Assembly (NCBI GenBank): GCA_963929535.1
Contig: CAWVIZ010000011.1
Span: forward strand, 248,001-312,000
Length of the DNA stretch: 64,000 bases
Direction: 5' to 3'
Source of the DNA: Pullilachnospira sp963929535
GTDB lineage: Bacteria; Bacillota; Clostridia; Lachnospirales; Lachnospiraceae
Of the stretch, positions 34,339-42,773 are shown piece after piece; position 1 is the stretch's first letter; every line of letters begins with the position of its first letter. Both the position numbers and the translations under genes were made by a program. The notes below the pieces were generated by a model, which saw only the letters and a program-made list of their open reading frames with translations, did no database searches and was not told the DNA's origin.

Positions 34339-34765
34339 GAGATCCTATCTGAGATGGTTTGCCGCGGCGGCTGTTTTTCCGCTGCTGGCGGTGGGGAAGG
34401 ATATTTTTTCCAATCTTCAGGATGAAAGCGGGAAGCCCTGCGGGGAACGGCAGAGAGAGCTGTTCTGGCAGACGCTGGGAGAGCTGGAGCCGGAGATCGC
34501 TCTGGCCGATGGGGGAACGGAAGAGGAGGGCCTGGCGGAGCCGGAGAGGGAACAGCGGGAAGGAACCAGAGGGGAATTTCTGGCTGCCGTGGAAGAGGAC
34601 GGGATCTATATGGACCAGGAACAGATGAAAAACTGGCTGAACGGACAGGGCGTCTCCTGGAGCATCCGCGCCGTCTGTCTGAAGATCCAAAGCCGGGAAT
34701 ATGCCCAGCTGGCCAGAGACGCCCTGGAAAAAGCGGGATATACAGTCAAGATCAGGGAAGGCTGA
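34331..34765 (+). CDS. Uncharacterised exported or membrane-tethered protein
   Basis: This is a 144-residue protein beginning at GTG 34331, overlapping the preceding frame by eight bases. The N-terminus YLRWFAAAAVFPLLAVG is a short hydrophobic segment, so it is likely anchored or exported. The remainder is acidic (EPEREQREGTRGEFLAAVEE) and ends with an amphipathic part (AQLARDALEKAGYTVKIREG). I do not recognise it. It is the last gene of the decayed lipoprotein/permease operon. Confidence 0.5.
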   Translation: MDKRSYLRWFAAAAVFPLLAVGKDIFSNLQDESGKPCGERQRELFWQTLGELEPEIALADGGTEEEGLAEPEREQREGTRGEFLAAVEEDGIYMDQEQMKNWLNGQGVSWSIRAVCLKIQSREYAQLARDALEKAGYTVKIREG

Positions 34766-34774
34766 TGGTTTTGC

Positions 34775-35551
34775 CTACCGGAGAATCGAATTTCTCAGGA
34801 AACGAACCACCGGAACGGAAGCTTTCCGGACCCGTCCGGCAGTGTACCGGCGGAGACGGGCTGCCGGAGAGAGCTTTTCCGGATCGATCTCCCAGTCAGG
34901 CTTTCTCTCCCTGCCATGCAGCAGCGGACGGGCCAGACGGACGTTGAAAAATTCGATCATGGGTCCCATGAGAAAAGCGGTGATCACGGTTCCCGCTCCG
35001 ATGATGGAAAAGATTCCGGTAAACTCCCCGCCGCCGATCAGGAAAAAGAGTATCCCCAGGCTCACACATATCAGATCGCTGACAGTCCGGCAGACACGGA
35101 AGCTGGCGATCTTCCACACGTTGGAAGCAATAAGCGCCACAGCATCGTAGGTGGACACTCCCAGGTCCGCTGTGAAGTACAGGGAGGAGGCCACGCACAT
35201 CAGCACGATCCCAACCAGGAGAGACAGAATCCGGAAGGGAACGGGGAGATGGGGAAACAGTCCCAGCAGAAAGCGGTGGGAGTAGTCTGCCACATATCCC
35301 AGGACTGTCAGATTGATCAGGGTGGCCAGGCCGATGTAGTGCCGGTCTGTTACAAGGACAAAAAGCAGAAAGGCGGCACAGAGGACGGTATACAGGGTAC
35401 CGTAGCTGATGGGGACCGCCGCGTTTAATCCGCTGCAGAAGGACTGGAACGGATCCACGCCGAAAGCGGCCAGTTTGAAAAATCCCACGCTGATTCCGCA
35501 CAGCAGAACGCCTGCCAGGCACATCAGTATTCGTTTCCTCAGCATTTCCAT
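34775..35551 (-). CDS. YczE/YyaS-family membrane protein
   Basis: This 258-residue protein has six or so TM helices and the family's phrases GFFKLAAFGVDPFQSFCSGL and ADLGVSTYDAVALIAS, which appear twice as a duplicated PxQ/DPF-like hairpin. The family has no established transport substrate. ATG 35551 follows AGAGAGGA; a longer minus-strand frame upstream has no site and crosses the AraC gene. It is divergent from the AraC regulator, 139 bases apart, and thus a likely regulatory target. The C-terminal 50 residues are basic and cytoplasmic. Confidence 0.78.
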   Translation of the reverse strand: MEMLRKRILMCLAGVLLCGISVGFFKLAAFGVDPFQSFCSGLNAAVPISYGTLYTVLCAAFLLFVLVTDRHYIGLATLINLTVLGYVADYSHRFLLGLFPHLPVPFRILSLLVGIVLMCVASSLYFTADLGVSTYDAVALIASNVWKIASFRVCRTVSDLICVSLGILFFLIGGGEFTGIFSIIGAGTVITAFLMGPMIEFFNVRLARPLLHGRERKPDWEIDPEKLSPAARLRRYTAGRVRKASVPVVRFLRNSILR

Positions 35552-35689
35552 AAAATAATCCTCTCTTTCTTTGAGTTGGCGTTGCGCTTCCCTTTGCAAA
35601 CGGTTATAATTATAGGAACTGAGAAACAGGATTTCTATGATAAAAATACGAATTTTTATCACAATCATCCCAAAATCCGGGAGGGGAAG

Positions 35690-36703
35690 ATGAAAAACAG
35701 AAAAGTCGTGACAAAAGCCACGCTGGAGGAGGCCAGAAGCCACGGAACCCGGGGATTTCCTTTTCAGGTTTACAGAGACGATTACCGGATGTATCCTCAG
35801 GGAGTGATGGATCTCCACTGGCACGGAGAGCTGGAGGTGGATCTGCTGACAGAGGGGGCGGCTCAGTTCCAGATAGACGGAAAGACGTTCCGGCTCCGGA
35901 AAGGGGACGCGGTGCTGGTGGGACCCAATGTGCTGCATACGGCCAGGGCAGAGGAGACCGGACAGAAGACCGCCCATGTGGCCGTATTGTTTTCTCCGGA
36001 GTTTCTGGCTCCCGCGGACAGCGATATCTACCGGGAGGAGATTCTTCCCCACCTGGAAGAAGGGGGGATCCGGGGCAGCTTTTTGTCGGAGAAGATTCCC
36101 TGGCAGAGGGAGATCATCCGTCTGGTCAGGGAATCGGTGTTCCGCTACGAGCATATGCGTCCCGGCGGCAGGCTGGAGATCCACACCAATTTCTGTACGA
36201 TCTGGCAGATCCTGACAAGAGAGCTGGAACAGGAAAAGAATAAAGACGTCAGTTTCATCATGCAGGAGCGGACCAGGAAGATGCTGGATTATATCCGGAC
36301 CCATTACGGGGAAGCTATTACAGTGGAGAAGCTGGCGGATGCGGCGCAGATCAGCCGCAGTGAATGTTTTCGCTGTTTTCAGCGGCTGGTGGGGCAGAAG
36401 CCCCTTGCCTACATCAACAGCTACCGTCTGGCCCAGGCGGCCCGGCTTCTGCGCACTACGGATCTGTCGGTCTGTGAGGTGGGGATCCGCTGCGGATTCA
36501 ATTACCAGAGCTATTTTGGAAAGATGTTCCGCAGATTTTATGGACAGACGCCTTTCGATTACCGAAAGAGAGCCAGGGAGGGCGGCGGGCAGGAGCTTCT
36601 CCTGCCGGAAGCAGCGGGGAAGCCGGAAGGCCGGACGGTTTCCGATGATACGCTGATGGCCGGGCCCCCGGTTGACGGAAAAGGAAAAATATGCTACAAA
36701 TAA
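35690..36703 (+). CDS. AraC-family transcriptional regulator
   Basis: This 337-residue regulator has an N-terminal cupin (DLHWHGELEVDLLTEG, FRLRKGDAVLVGPNVLH) for ligand sensing and a C-terminal double helix-turn-helix at about 210-310 (ITVEKLADAAQISRSECFRC, then GFNYQSYFGKMFRRFYGQTP). The ATG follows GGGAGGGGAAG. The last 35 residues are an extension with no family match. Divergent from the YczE-like gene and followed by trpB2, either of which it may control. Ligand unknown. Confidence 0.85.
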   Translation: MKNRKVVTKATLEEARSHGTRGFPFQVYRDDYRMYPQGVMDLHWHGELEVDLLTEGAAQFQIDGKTFRLRKGDAVLVGPNVLHTARAEETGQKTAHVAVLFSPEFLAPADSDIYREEILPHLEEGGIRGSFLSEKIPWQREIIRLVRESVFRYEHMRPGGRLEIHTNFCTIWQILTRELEQEKNKDVSFIMQERTRKMLDYIRTHYGEAITVEKLADAAQISRSECFRCFQRLVGQKPLAYINSYRLAQAARLLRTTDLSVCEVGIRCGFNYQSYFGKMFRRFYGQTPFDYRKRAREGGGQELLLPEAAGKPEGRTVSDDTLMAGPPVDGKGKICYK

Positions 36704-36766
36704 CTCAGTGCTGAAATACCCCTGTAGAGGTTGTTTACGGAAAAAAACAGGAAGGAGACAGTGGAA

Positions 36767-38158
36767 ATGTCCAAGAAAGCAAAAGAGATTCCTTATAAGA
36801 TTTACCTGGAAGAACAGGAGATGCCCACGCAGTGGTACAATCTGCGGGCGGATATGAAGAACAAGCCGGCGCCGCTTCTGAATCCGGCCACCTTAAAGCC
36901 CATGACGGCCGGGGAGCTGGGAGAAGTATTCTGTCAGGAACTGGTGGAGCAGGAGCTGGACGATACGACGCCGTACATTGATATACCGGAGGAGATCCGT
37001 TCCTTCTATAAGATGTACCGGCCGTCTCCGCTGGTCCGGGCTTACTGTCTGGAGAAAAAACTGGATACTCCGGCAAAGATCTATTACAAATTTGAAGGGA
37101 ACAATACCAGTGGAAGTCATAAGCTGAATTCGGCCATCGCCCAGGCATACTATGCCAAGAAGCAGGGGCTGAAGGGCGTGACCACGGAGACCGGCGCCGG
37201 ACAGTGGGGAACGGCTCTTTCCATGGCCTGCGCTTATCTGGATCTGGACTGTCAGGTTTATATGGTCAAGTGCTCCTATGAACAGAAGCCCTTCCGCCGG
37301 GAAGTAATGAGAACCTACGGCGCATCCGTGACGCCGTCCCCTTCCGAGACCACTCAGATCGGAAGAAAGATCCTGAAGGAACATCCTGGGACCAGCGGAA
37401 GCCTGGGCTGCGCCATCTCCGAGGCGGTGGAACGGGCCACCAGCATGGAGGGATACCGGTATGTGCTGGGAAGCGTACTGAACCAGGTGCTTCTGCATCA
37501 GACAGTGATCGGGCTGGAGGCCAAGACAGCTCTGGACAAGTACGGGATCGTACCGGACATGATCATCGGATGTGCCGGCGGCGGATCCAATCTGGGCGGA
37601 CTGATCTCCCCGTTCATGGGAGAAAAGCTGAGAGGAGAGCGGGATTATCAGATCATTGCGGTGGAGCCGGCTTCCTGTCCCAGCCTTACCAGAGGAAAAT
37701 TTGTTTACGATTACTGCGATACCGGAATGGTGACGCCGCTGCAGAAGATGTATACCCTGGGAAGCGGATTTATCCCCTCTGCCAGTCATGCGGGCGGGCT
37801 CAGATACCATGGAATGAGTTCTGTGCTGTCCCAGCTCTACCATGACGGTTTGATGGAAGCCAGAGCGGTGGAACAGACTTCTGTGTTCCAGGCTGCGGAG
37901 CAGTTTGCCAGAGTGGAGGGTATCCTTCCCGCGCCGGAAAGCGCCCACGCCATCAAGGTGGCCATCGATGAGGCTATGAAGTGCAAGGAGACGGGAGAAG
38001 AGAAAACCATTGTTTTCGGTCTGACCGGAACGGGTTACTTCGATATGTATGCCTACGAGAAGTTCAACAACGGAGAGATGTCTGACTATATCCCCACGGA
38101 TGAGGAGCTGAAAAGGGGATTTGACGGAATCCCCAGATTTCCGGGAAATGAAATCTAA
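36767..38158 (+). CDS. trpB2: Tryptophan synthase beta-like protein TrpB2
   Basis: This PLP enzyme makes tryptophan from indole and serine, or acts as a stand-alone serine deaminase-like enzyme; it belongs to the TrpB2 subgroup that does not pair with TrpA. The PLP lysine is in NTSGSHKLNSAIAQ and the phosphate loop in GCAGGGSNLGG; TETGAGQWGTALSMA is also typical. The long N-terminal section before residue 85 (TPYIDIPEEIRSFYKMYRPS) is characteristic of TrpB2. 463 residues, full length. ATG 36767 has GAAGGAGA eight bases upstream; GTG 36761 would be too close. No other trp genes are near, which fits indole salvage. Confidence 0.88.
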   Translation: MSKKAKEIPYKIYLEEQEMPTQWYNLRADMKNKPAPLLNPATLKPMTAGELGEVFCQELVEQELDDTTPYIDIPEEIRSFYKMYRPSPLVRAYCLEKKLDTPAKIYYKFEGNNTSGSHKLNSAIAQAYYAKKQGLKGVTTETGAGQWGTALSMACAYLDLDCQVYMVKCSYEQKPFRREVMRTYGASVTPSPSETTQIGRKILKEHPGTSGSLGCAISEAVERATSMEGYRYVLGSVLNQVLLHQTVIGLEAKTALDKYGIVPDMIIGCAGGGSNLGGLISPFMGEKLRGERDYQIIAVEPASCPSLTRGKFVYDYCDTGMVTPLQKMYTLGSGFIPSASHAGGLRYHGMSSVLSQLYHDGLMEARAVEQTSVFQAAEQFARVEGILPAPESAHAIKVAIDEAMKCKETGEEKTIVFGLTGTGYFDMYAYEKFNNGEMSDYIPTDEELKRGFDGIPRFPGNEI

Positions 38159-38292
38159 ATCGGATAGATTTTTCTGAAAAGATGTGCTATACTGTTTCCA
38201 GTGCCGGACAGTCAGGGCATACGGGACGCTGCCAGCGGTCAGCTTCCCGGTGGACCCGGGAAAACGCGGCCGGCAGATAGGAGGAATGGGAT

Positions 38293-38487
38293 ATGGCAAT
38301 GATGGAAGGCTGCGAAGGCAGCGCAAAAACATGGCAGCTGGAAGAGAGAACCTGTCCTCAGTGCGGTGAGGAGATCGAGGTATATACTCAGAGAGGCAGA
38401 GTGGTGGAGGACGCCGTATGTGAAAAATGCGGATATACCATCAAAGCCCAGGAGCAGGTTGTTCCGGGAGCTGCGGAAAGAAAATAG
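38293..38487 (+). CDS. Small zinc-ribbon protein
   Basis: This 64-residue protein has two CxxC knuckles, TCPQCGEE and VCEKCGYT, likely holding one zinc. There is no other domain. AGGAGGAATGGGAT precedes the ATG. It stands alone between trpB2 and a terminator. Role unknown; such proteins often bind nucleic acid or act as rubredoxin-like folds. Confidence 0.7.
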   Translation: MAMMEGCEGSAKTWQLEERTCPQCGEEIEVYTQRGRVVEDAVCEKCGYTIKAQEQVVPGAAERK

Positions 38488-38540
38488 CCGGATATCCATG
38501 CAGGCAAGGCCGCCCGGCTGCCTGCGGGAGCCGGAAAAGA

Positions 38541-38583
38541 GGAAGCCCTTCGGAGCAGGAAAGTCTCCGGAGGGCTTCCTTAC
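38541..38583. terminator. Terminator between the zinc-ribbon gene and the ABC permease
   Basis: A 15-bp stem, GGAAGCCCTTCGGAG (38541-38555) with CTCCGGAGGGCTTCC (38565-38579), is followed by TTACG. It serves the plus-strand gene and may also stop the converging ABC transcript. Confidence 0.75.
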
Positions 38584-38606
38584 GTCCGGGACGGCACGCA
38601 AAACCG

Positions 38607-39398
38607 TTATCCCCGGAGACATTTCTTCTCCGCCAGGCTGATGAGTCCGTACAGTCCCATGGCGATGACGCACAGGATGACGATGGACAGGATCATCCAG
38701 TCCAGCTTGAAGACCTGGCTGGAGTAGATGATCAGATATCCCAGACCCTGTCTTGCTCCGATAAATTCCCCGATCACCACGCCCACCAGACAGAGGCCGA
38801 TATTTACCTTCATGGTAGCCAGCAGCAGGGGGACGGAGGAAGGGAGCACCACCTTGAAAAGAGTGTCTTTCTTTTTTCCTCCCAGAGTATAGATCAGCTT
38901 CAGCTTATCCTGGTCGGTTTCCCGGAAACCGGTGTACAGGCTGATGACAGAACCGAAGATGGCCACAGACATCCCGGCCACCACGATGGTCCGCATATTG
39001 GCTCCCAGCCAGACGATAAGAAGGGGAGCCAGGGCAGATTTCGGCAGACTGTTGAGCATCACCAGATAGGGTTCCAGAATATCCGACAGCCGGGGACAGC
39101 TCCACAGCAGGACGGCGCATCCCACACCCAGCAGGATCACCAGAAGAAAGCTGATGATGGTTTCCAGCAGTGTGATGCCGATATGGCTCATCAGATGCTC
39201 CTTGCGCATCATGGACAGGAATGTGGAGCCGATCTGGGAAGGACTGCTGAAGATAAAGGAGTCGATCCATCCCAGACGGGCGCCCATCTCCCAGATTCCC
39301 AGAAATCCCAGCAGGATCAGGATACGCATCAGCCGGACAAAGCGTTTTCTGAAAAGTCTGCGGCGGATAAACTGCTCCTGAAGGCTGTATTCAGACAT
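38607..39398 (-). CDS. ABC transporter permease, NitT/TauT type
   Basis: This membrane subunit (263 residues, about six TM helices) of an importer is of the nitrate/sulfonate/thiamine-precursor kind. The cytoplasmic coupling loop is FREtDQDKLKLIYTLGGKKK followed by LPSSVPLLLATMKV, the EAA-like motif of this group. It overlaps its ATPase gene by eight bases. Substrate not predictable; no substrate-binding protein gene lies next to it. Confidence 0.85.
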   Translation of the reverse strand: MSEYSLQEQFIRRRLFRKRFVRLMRILILLGFLGIWEMGARLGWIDSFIFSSPSQIGSTFLSMMRKEHLMSHIGITLLETIISFLLVILLGVGCAVLLWSCPRLSDILEPYLVMLNSLPKSALAPLLIVWLGANMRTIVVAGMSVAIFGSVISLYTGFRETDQDKLKLIYTLGGKKKDTLFKVVLPSSVPLLLATMKVNIGLCLVGVVIGEFIGARQGLGYLIIYSSQVFKLDWMILSIVILCVIAMGLYGLISLAEKKCLRG

Positions 39399-40161
39399 GA
39401 CTGTTCAGCTCCTTCCAGATCATATTGAAATACGTTTTAAAATCAGAGGCGTTCCTGGAAGCCATCGGTGTCCGGTTTTCTATTTCCAGCTGAATGGGAA
39501 TTTCTTTTTTGACCACAGCCGGAGCCTTTGACAGCACGATGACCCGGTCTGACATACTGATGGCCTCTGAAATGTCGTGGGTCACCAGCAGAGCCGTCTT
39601 TTTTTCCTTTCGTATGATCTTTCCGATATCGTCGCTTACATTCAGCCGGGTCTGATAGTCCAGAGCTGAAAACGGTTCGTCCAGAAGCAGGAGAGAGGGT
39701 TCCAGCGCCAGGGTACGGATCAGGGCCGCCCGCTGCCGCATGCCCCCGGAAAGCTGAGAGGGACGGGCATCCCGGAATGCTTCCAGACCGTAATCCTTCA
39801 GAAGCCGGTTCACCCGGTCCAGACGCTTCGGCGTCTTTTTTTTCTGGATTTCCAGTCCCAGCGTCACATTTTCATAGATCGTGCGCCACTCAAAAAGGTG
39901 GTCTTTCTGCAGCATGTATCCGATGGCAAGGTCCGACTGGGCCAGCGGGATGCCGCGGATGGAGATGGATCCGGTTTCCGGAATGAGAAGTCCGGCGATC
40001 AGATTCAGGATCGTACTTTTTCCGCATCCGCTGGGTCCCACCAGAGAGACGAATTCCCCTTCCTCCACGGAAAAGCTGATATGGGAAAGTGCGGGAATTT
40101 CCCCGTCCAGGGTATGATAGGCCATTCCCACATCCTGAAGTTCCAGTAACTTTTCCATCAT
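39391..40161 (-). CDS. ABC transporter ATPase, NitT/TauT type
   Basis: This ATPase subunit for the permease at 38607 has Walker A GPSGCGKST, a Q-loop in YMLQKDHLF, signature LSGGMRQR, Walker B LLLLDEPFSALD and the His switch LLVTHDIS. The start at 40161 (ATGATG) is chosen because AGGAGG lies about six bases upstream on the minus strand; ATG 40176 overlaps that site. 256 residues. The extracellular binding protein expected for this family is absent from the neighbourhood. Confidence 0.88.
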   Translation of the reverse strand: MMEKLLELQDVGMAYHTLDGEIPALSHISFSVEEGEFVSLVGPSGCGKSTILNLIAGLLIPETGSISIRGIPLAQSDLAIGYMLQKDHLFEWRTIYENVTLGLEIQKKKTPKRLDRVNRLLKDYGLEAFRDARPSQLSGGMRQRAALIRTLALEPSLLLLDEPFSALDYQTRLNVSDDIGKIIRKEKKTALLVTHDISEAISMSDRVIVLSKAPAVVKKEIPIQLEIENRTPMASRNASDFKTYFNMIWKELNSHV

Positions 40162-40322
40162 ATGATTCCTCCTCATACAGTATATGTTATTTTATGTAAA
40201 AAACAGGAAACGGTGAGAGCGCGAAGGATGCGGCAGCGATGCAAAACAGAAAAAGGAAAGTATGTGAACAGGGACGGTTATGAGACGCTGGCGGGGATGG
40301 GGGAACAGGGGGGATCCGGTAT

Positions 40323-40351
40323 TTGACTTCGCCCGGGGAAGCGTGTAAAAT
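40323..40351 (+). promoter_or_regulatory. Promoter of queH
   Basis: TTGACT (40323-40328), 17-base spacer, TAAAAT (40346-40351). This gives a start of transcription about 30 bases before the queH ATG. I see no riboswitch in the short leader. Confidence 0.65.
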
Positions 40352-40389
40352 AAATCCGTGAGTTTGTGGGAAAGGGAACGGCAAAGCGG

Positions 40390-41046
40390 ATGAGCAATCA
40401 GAGAAATTATCAAAGAGAAATGGAACGGATACTGGAACAGACAGGCAGGGAGGAACGTACGCCTTCCCTGCTGCTGCACAGCTGCTGCGCCCCCTGCAGC
40501 AGTTATGTGCTGGAATATCTGTCCCGGTATTTTTTCATTACGGTTTTTTACTATAATCCCAATATCTATCCGGAGGAAGAATATTGGAAACGGGTAAAGG
40601 AACAGCAGGAATTTATCCGGGTGTTTCCGGCAGACCATCCGATTTCCTTCCTGGAAGGAGATTACGATACCGATCAGTTTTACCGGGCGGTGAGAGGGCT
40701 GGAGCATATCCGGGAGGGCGGTGAGAGATGCTTCGCCTGCTACCGGCTGCGCCTTCAGGAGGCGGCCCGGATGGCCAGTGAGGGAGGGTTCGATTATTTT
40801 ACCACCACCCTGTCCATCAGCCCCATGAAAAACGCAGCCAAGCTGAATGAGATCGGAGAGGAAGCCGCCCGCCGGTACGGAGTGGCATACCTGAATTCTG
40901 ATTTTAAGAAAAAGAACGGATACAAGCGCTCGGTTGAGCTGTCCAGAGAATATGGGATGTACCGGCAGGATTACTGCGGCTGCGTCTTCTCTCAGCGGGA
41001 GAGGGAATCGCAGGCTGCCGCGAATTTTTCCTTGCGTTCTTTTTAA
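40390..41046 (+). CDS. queH: Epoxyqueuosine reductase QueH
   Basis: QueH reduces epoxyqueuosine in tRNA to queuosine, the last step of queuosine formation, with an iron-sulfur centre. Motifs are HSCCAPCSSYV (CCxxC), CFACYRLR and QDYCGCVFSQ, together giving the conserved cysteines; TTTLSISPMKN is also typical. 218 residues, normal. ATG 40390 is chosen; an in-frame GTG at 40366 has no better site and falls close to the promoter's start. It lies 70 bases ahead of argH with no terminator seen, so they may be co-transcribed. Confidence 0.85.
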   Translation: MSNQRNYQREMERILEQTGREERTPSLLLHSCCAPCSSYVLEYLSRYFFITVFYYNPNIYPEEEYWKRVKEQQEFIRVFPADHPISFLEGDYDTDQFYRAVRGLEHIREGGERCFACYRLRLQEAARMASEGGFDYFTTTLSISPMKNAAKLNEIGEEAARRYGVAYLNSDFKKKNGYKRSVELSREYGMYRQDYCGCVFSQRERESQAAANFSLRSF

Positions 41047-41115
41047 GGCGGTGATAAAATTTATTAACAGTTTAACCTTCAGCAACATGATAAGAGAGAG
41101 GAAAGAGGAATATTT

Positions 41116-42492
41116 ATGGCACAGTTATGGGGAGGCCGTTTTACAAAAGAAACGGATCAGCTTGTATATAATTTTAACGCGTCAATCGGTTTTGACCAGA
41201 AGTTTTTCAAACAGGATGTGCGGGGCAGCATTGCTCATGTGACCATGCTGGCGAAGCAGGGAATCCTTACGGAGGAGGAAAGAGACTCCATCATCCGGGG
41301 CCTGGAGGGGATCGCGGCGGATGTGGAGGCCGGAAGGCTTATGATCACAGAGGAATATGAAGATATCCACAGCTTTGTGGAGGCCAACCTGATCGACAGG
41401 ATCGGGGACGCCGGAAAGAAGCTGCACACAGGAAGAAGCCGGAATGACCAGGTGGCTCTGGATATGAAGCTGTATGTGAGAGATGAGATCGGGGAGCTGG
41501 ACGGGCTGCTGAAGCATCTGCTGGAGACTCTGAACGGGATGATGGAGAAGCACCTTCATACGTATATGCCGGGCTTTACCCATCTGCAGAAGGCACAGCC
41601 CATTACTCTGGCCCACCATCTGGGCGCTTACTTTGAGATGTTCCGGAGAGACCGGGGACGTCTGAAGGACATCCGTGCCAGGATGAATTACTGCCCGCTG
41701 GGGAGCGGAGCGCTGGCCGGCACCACATATCCTCTGGACCGGGAGTATACGGCAAAGCTTCTGGACTTTGACGGACCGACGATGAACAGTATGGATTCTG
41801 TGGCAGACAGGGACTATGTGATCGAGCTTCTGTCCGCCCTGTCCACCGTGATGATGCATCTGAGCCGCTTTTCCGAGGAGGTCATTATCTGGAATTCCAA
41901 CGAGTATCAGTTTGTGGAGATCGATGACGCTTACAGTACCGGAAGCAGTATTATGCCCCAGAAGAAGAACCCGGATATCGCGGAGCTGGTGAGAGGAAAG
42001 ACGGGCCGGGTTTACGGCGCCCTGATGTCTCTGCTGACCTCCATGAAGGGGATCCCGCTGGCATATAACAAGGATATGCAGGAGGATAAGGAGCTGACCT
42101 TTGATGCCATTGATACGGTGAAGGGATGCCTGTCTCTCTTCGACGGGATGCTGGCCACTATGAAGTTCCGGGAGGATGTGATGGAGAAAAGCGCCAGGAA
42201 CGGATTTACCAACGCCACAGACGCGGCGGATTATCTGGTGAACCGGGGCGTGCCCTTCAGGGATGCCCACGGTATTGTGGGCCGTCTGGTGCTGTACTGC
42301 CTGGACAAGGGGATTTCTCTGGATGAGATGAGCCTGGAAGAGTATCAGAAGATCAGTCCGGTATTTCAGGAGGATATCTATGCGGCTATCAGCCTGAAAA
42401 CCTGCGTGGAGAAGCGGATCACCATCGGAGCTCCGGGAGCAAAGGCCATGGAGGCTGTGGTAGAAGCCAACCGGCGTTATCTGATGGAGTGA
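41116..42492 (+). CDS. argH: Argininosuccinate lyase
   Basis: This enzyme splits argininosuccinate into arginine and fumarate in arginine synthesis. It is full length (458 residues) with the fumarase-superfamily signature GSSIMPQKKNPD at about residue 275, plus HTGRSRNDQVALD and MPGFTHLQKAQP. GAGAGGAAAGAGG lies before the ATG. No argG is next to it. It is followed by a palindromic repeat rather than a standard terminator. Confidence 0.93.
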   Translation: MAQLWGGRFTKETDQLVYNFNASIGFDQKFFKQDVRGSIAHVTMLAKQGILTEEERDSIIRGLEGIAADVEAGRLMITEEYEDIHSFVEANLIDRIGDAGKKLHTGRSRNDQVALDMKLYVRDEIGELDGLLKHLLETLNGMMEKHLHTYMPGFTHLQKAQPITLAHHLGAYFEMFRRDRGRLKDIRARMNYCPLGSGALAGTTYPLDREYTAKLLDFDGPTMNSMDSVADRDYVIELLSALSTVMMHLSRFSEEVIIWNSNEYQFVEIDDAYSTGSSIMPQKKNPDIAELVRGKTGRVYGALMSLLTSMKGIPLAYNKDMQEDKELTFDAIDTVKGCLSLFDGMLATMKFREDVMEKSARNGFTNATDAADYLVNRGVPFRDAHGIVGRLVLYCLDKGISLDEMSLEEYQKISPVFQEDIYAAISLKTCVEKRITIGAPGAKAMEAVVEANRRYLME

Positions 42493-42499
42493 GCGGCAG

Positions 42500-42642
42500 G
42501 TTACAGTTCAGCCTTCCAATATCCCGCGAGGTGTCACGCTGCATTCGCAGCGTGATCCCGAGATTTGCGGGCGCCAGGCTGCGAAAATCGCAGCCTGTGT
42601 GCATGCATTTGTAACAGTGAAGCCGGAAGGCTGAACTGTTAC
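42500..42642. repeat. Palindromic repeat family, member 2 (long form)
   Basis: A half unit GTTACAGTTCAGCCTTCC (42500-42517) and a complete 32-bp palindromic unit (42611-42642) face each other around about 90 bases. That spacer holds two more short hairpins (CACGCTGC/GCAGCGTG and CAGGCTGCG/CGCAGCCTG). It fills the argH-asd gap and could fold into one large cruciform or RNA hairpin. The complete unit also occurs at 59767-59798 and, changed, at 48015 and 28251. Confidence 0.7.
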
Positions 42643-42671
42643 AGCGGCAGGAAAAGTTTTGTCAAAAAAGG

Positions 42672-42700
42672 TTGCATTTTTTTACGGGTTGTTATAGTAT
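42672..42700 (+). promoter_or_regulatory. Promoter of asd
   Basis: TTGCAT (42672-42677), 17-base spacer, TAGTAT (42695-42700), about 70 bases upstream of the asd start. Confidence 0.55.
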
Positions 42701-42773
42701 ATTATCTGTGAAAAACAAATGTGCGCGGCAGGAGAACAACAATGGCCGCCGGTGAATGAGGAGTGAGTGTGTG

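Noticed and set aside
34775..36304. A 509-residue minus-strand frame covering the YczE-like gene and the region beyond
   Set aside because: Only the part up to 35551 matches a protein family and has a ribosome site; the extension runs antisense through the AraC gene.
38427..39428. A 333-residue plus-strand frame opposite the ABC permease
   Set aside because: The composition (many His, Gln, Asp) is typical of an antisense shadow. The minus-strand permease has the family motifs.
42500..42642. A riboswitch before asd (lysine type)
   Set aside because: The structure is upstream of the asd promoter, is made of facing palindromic repeats, and recurs elsewhere after unrelated genes.
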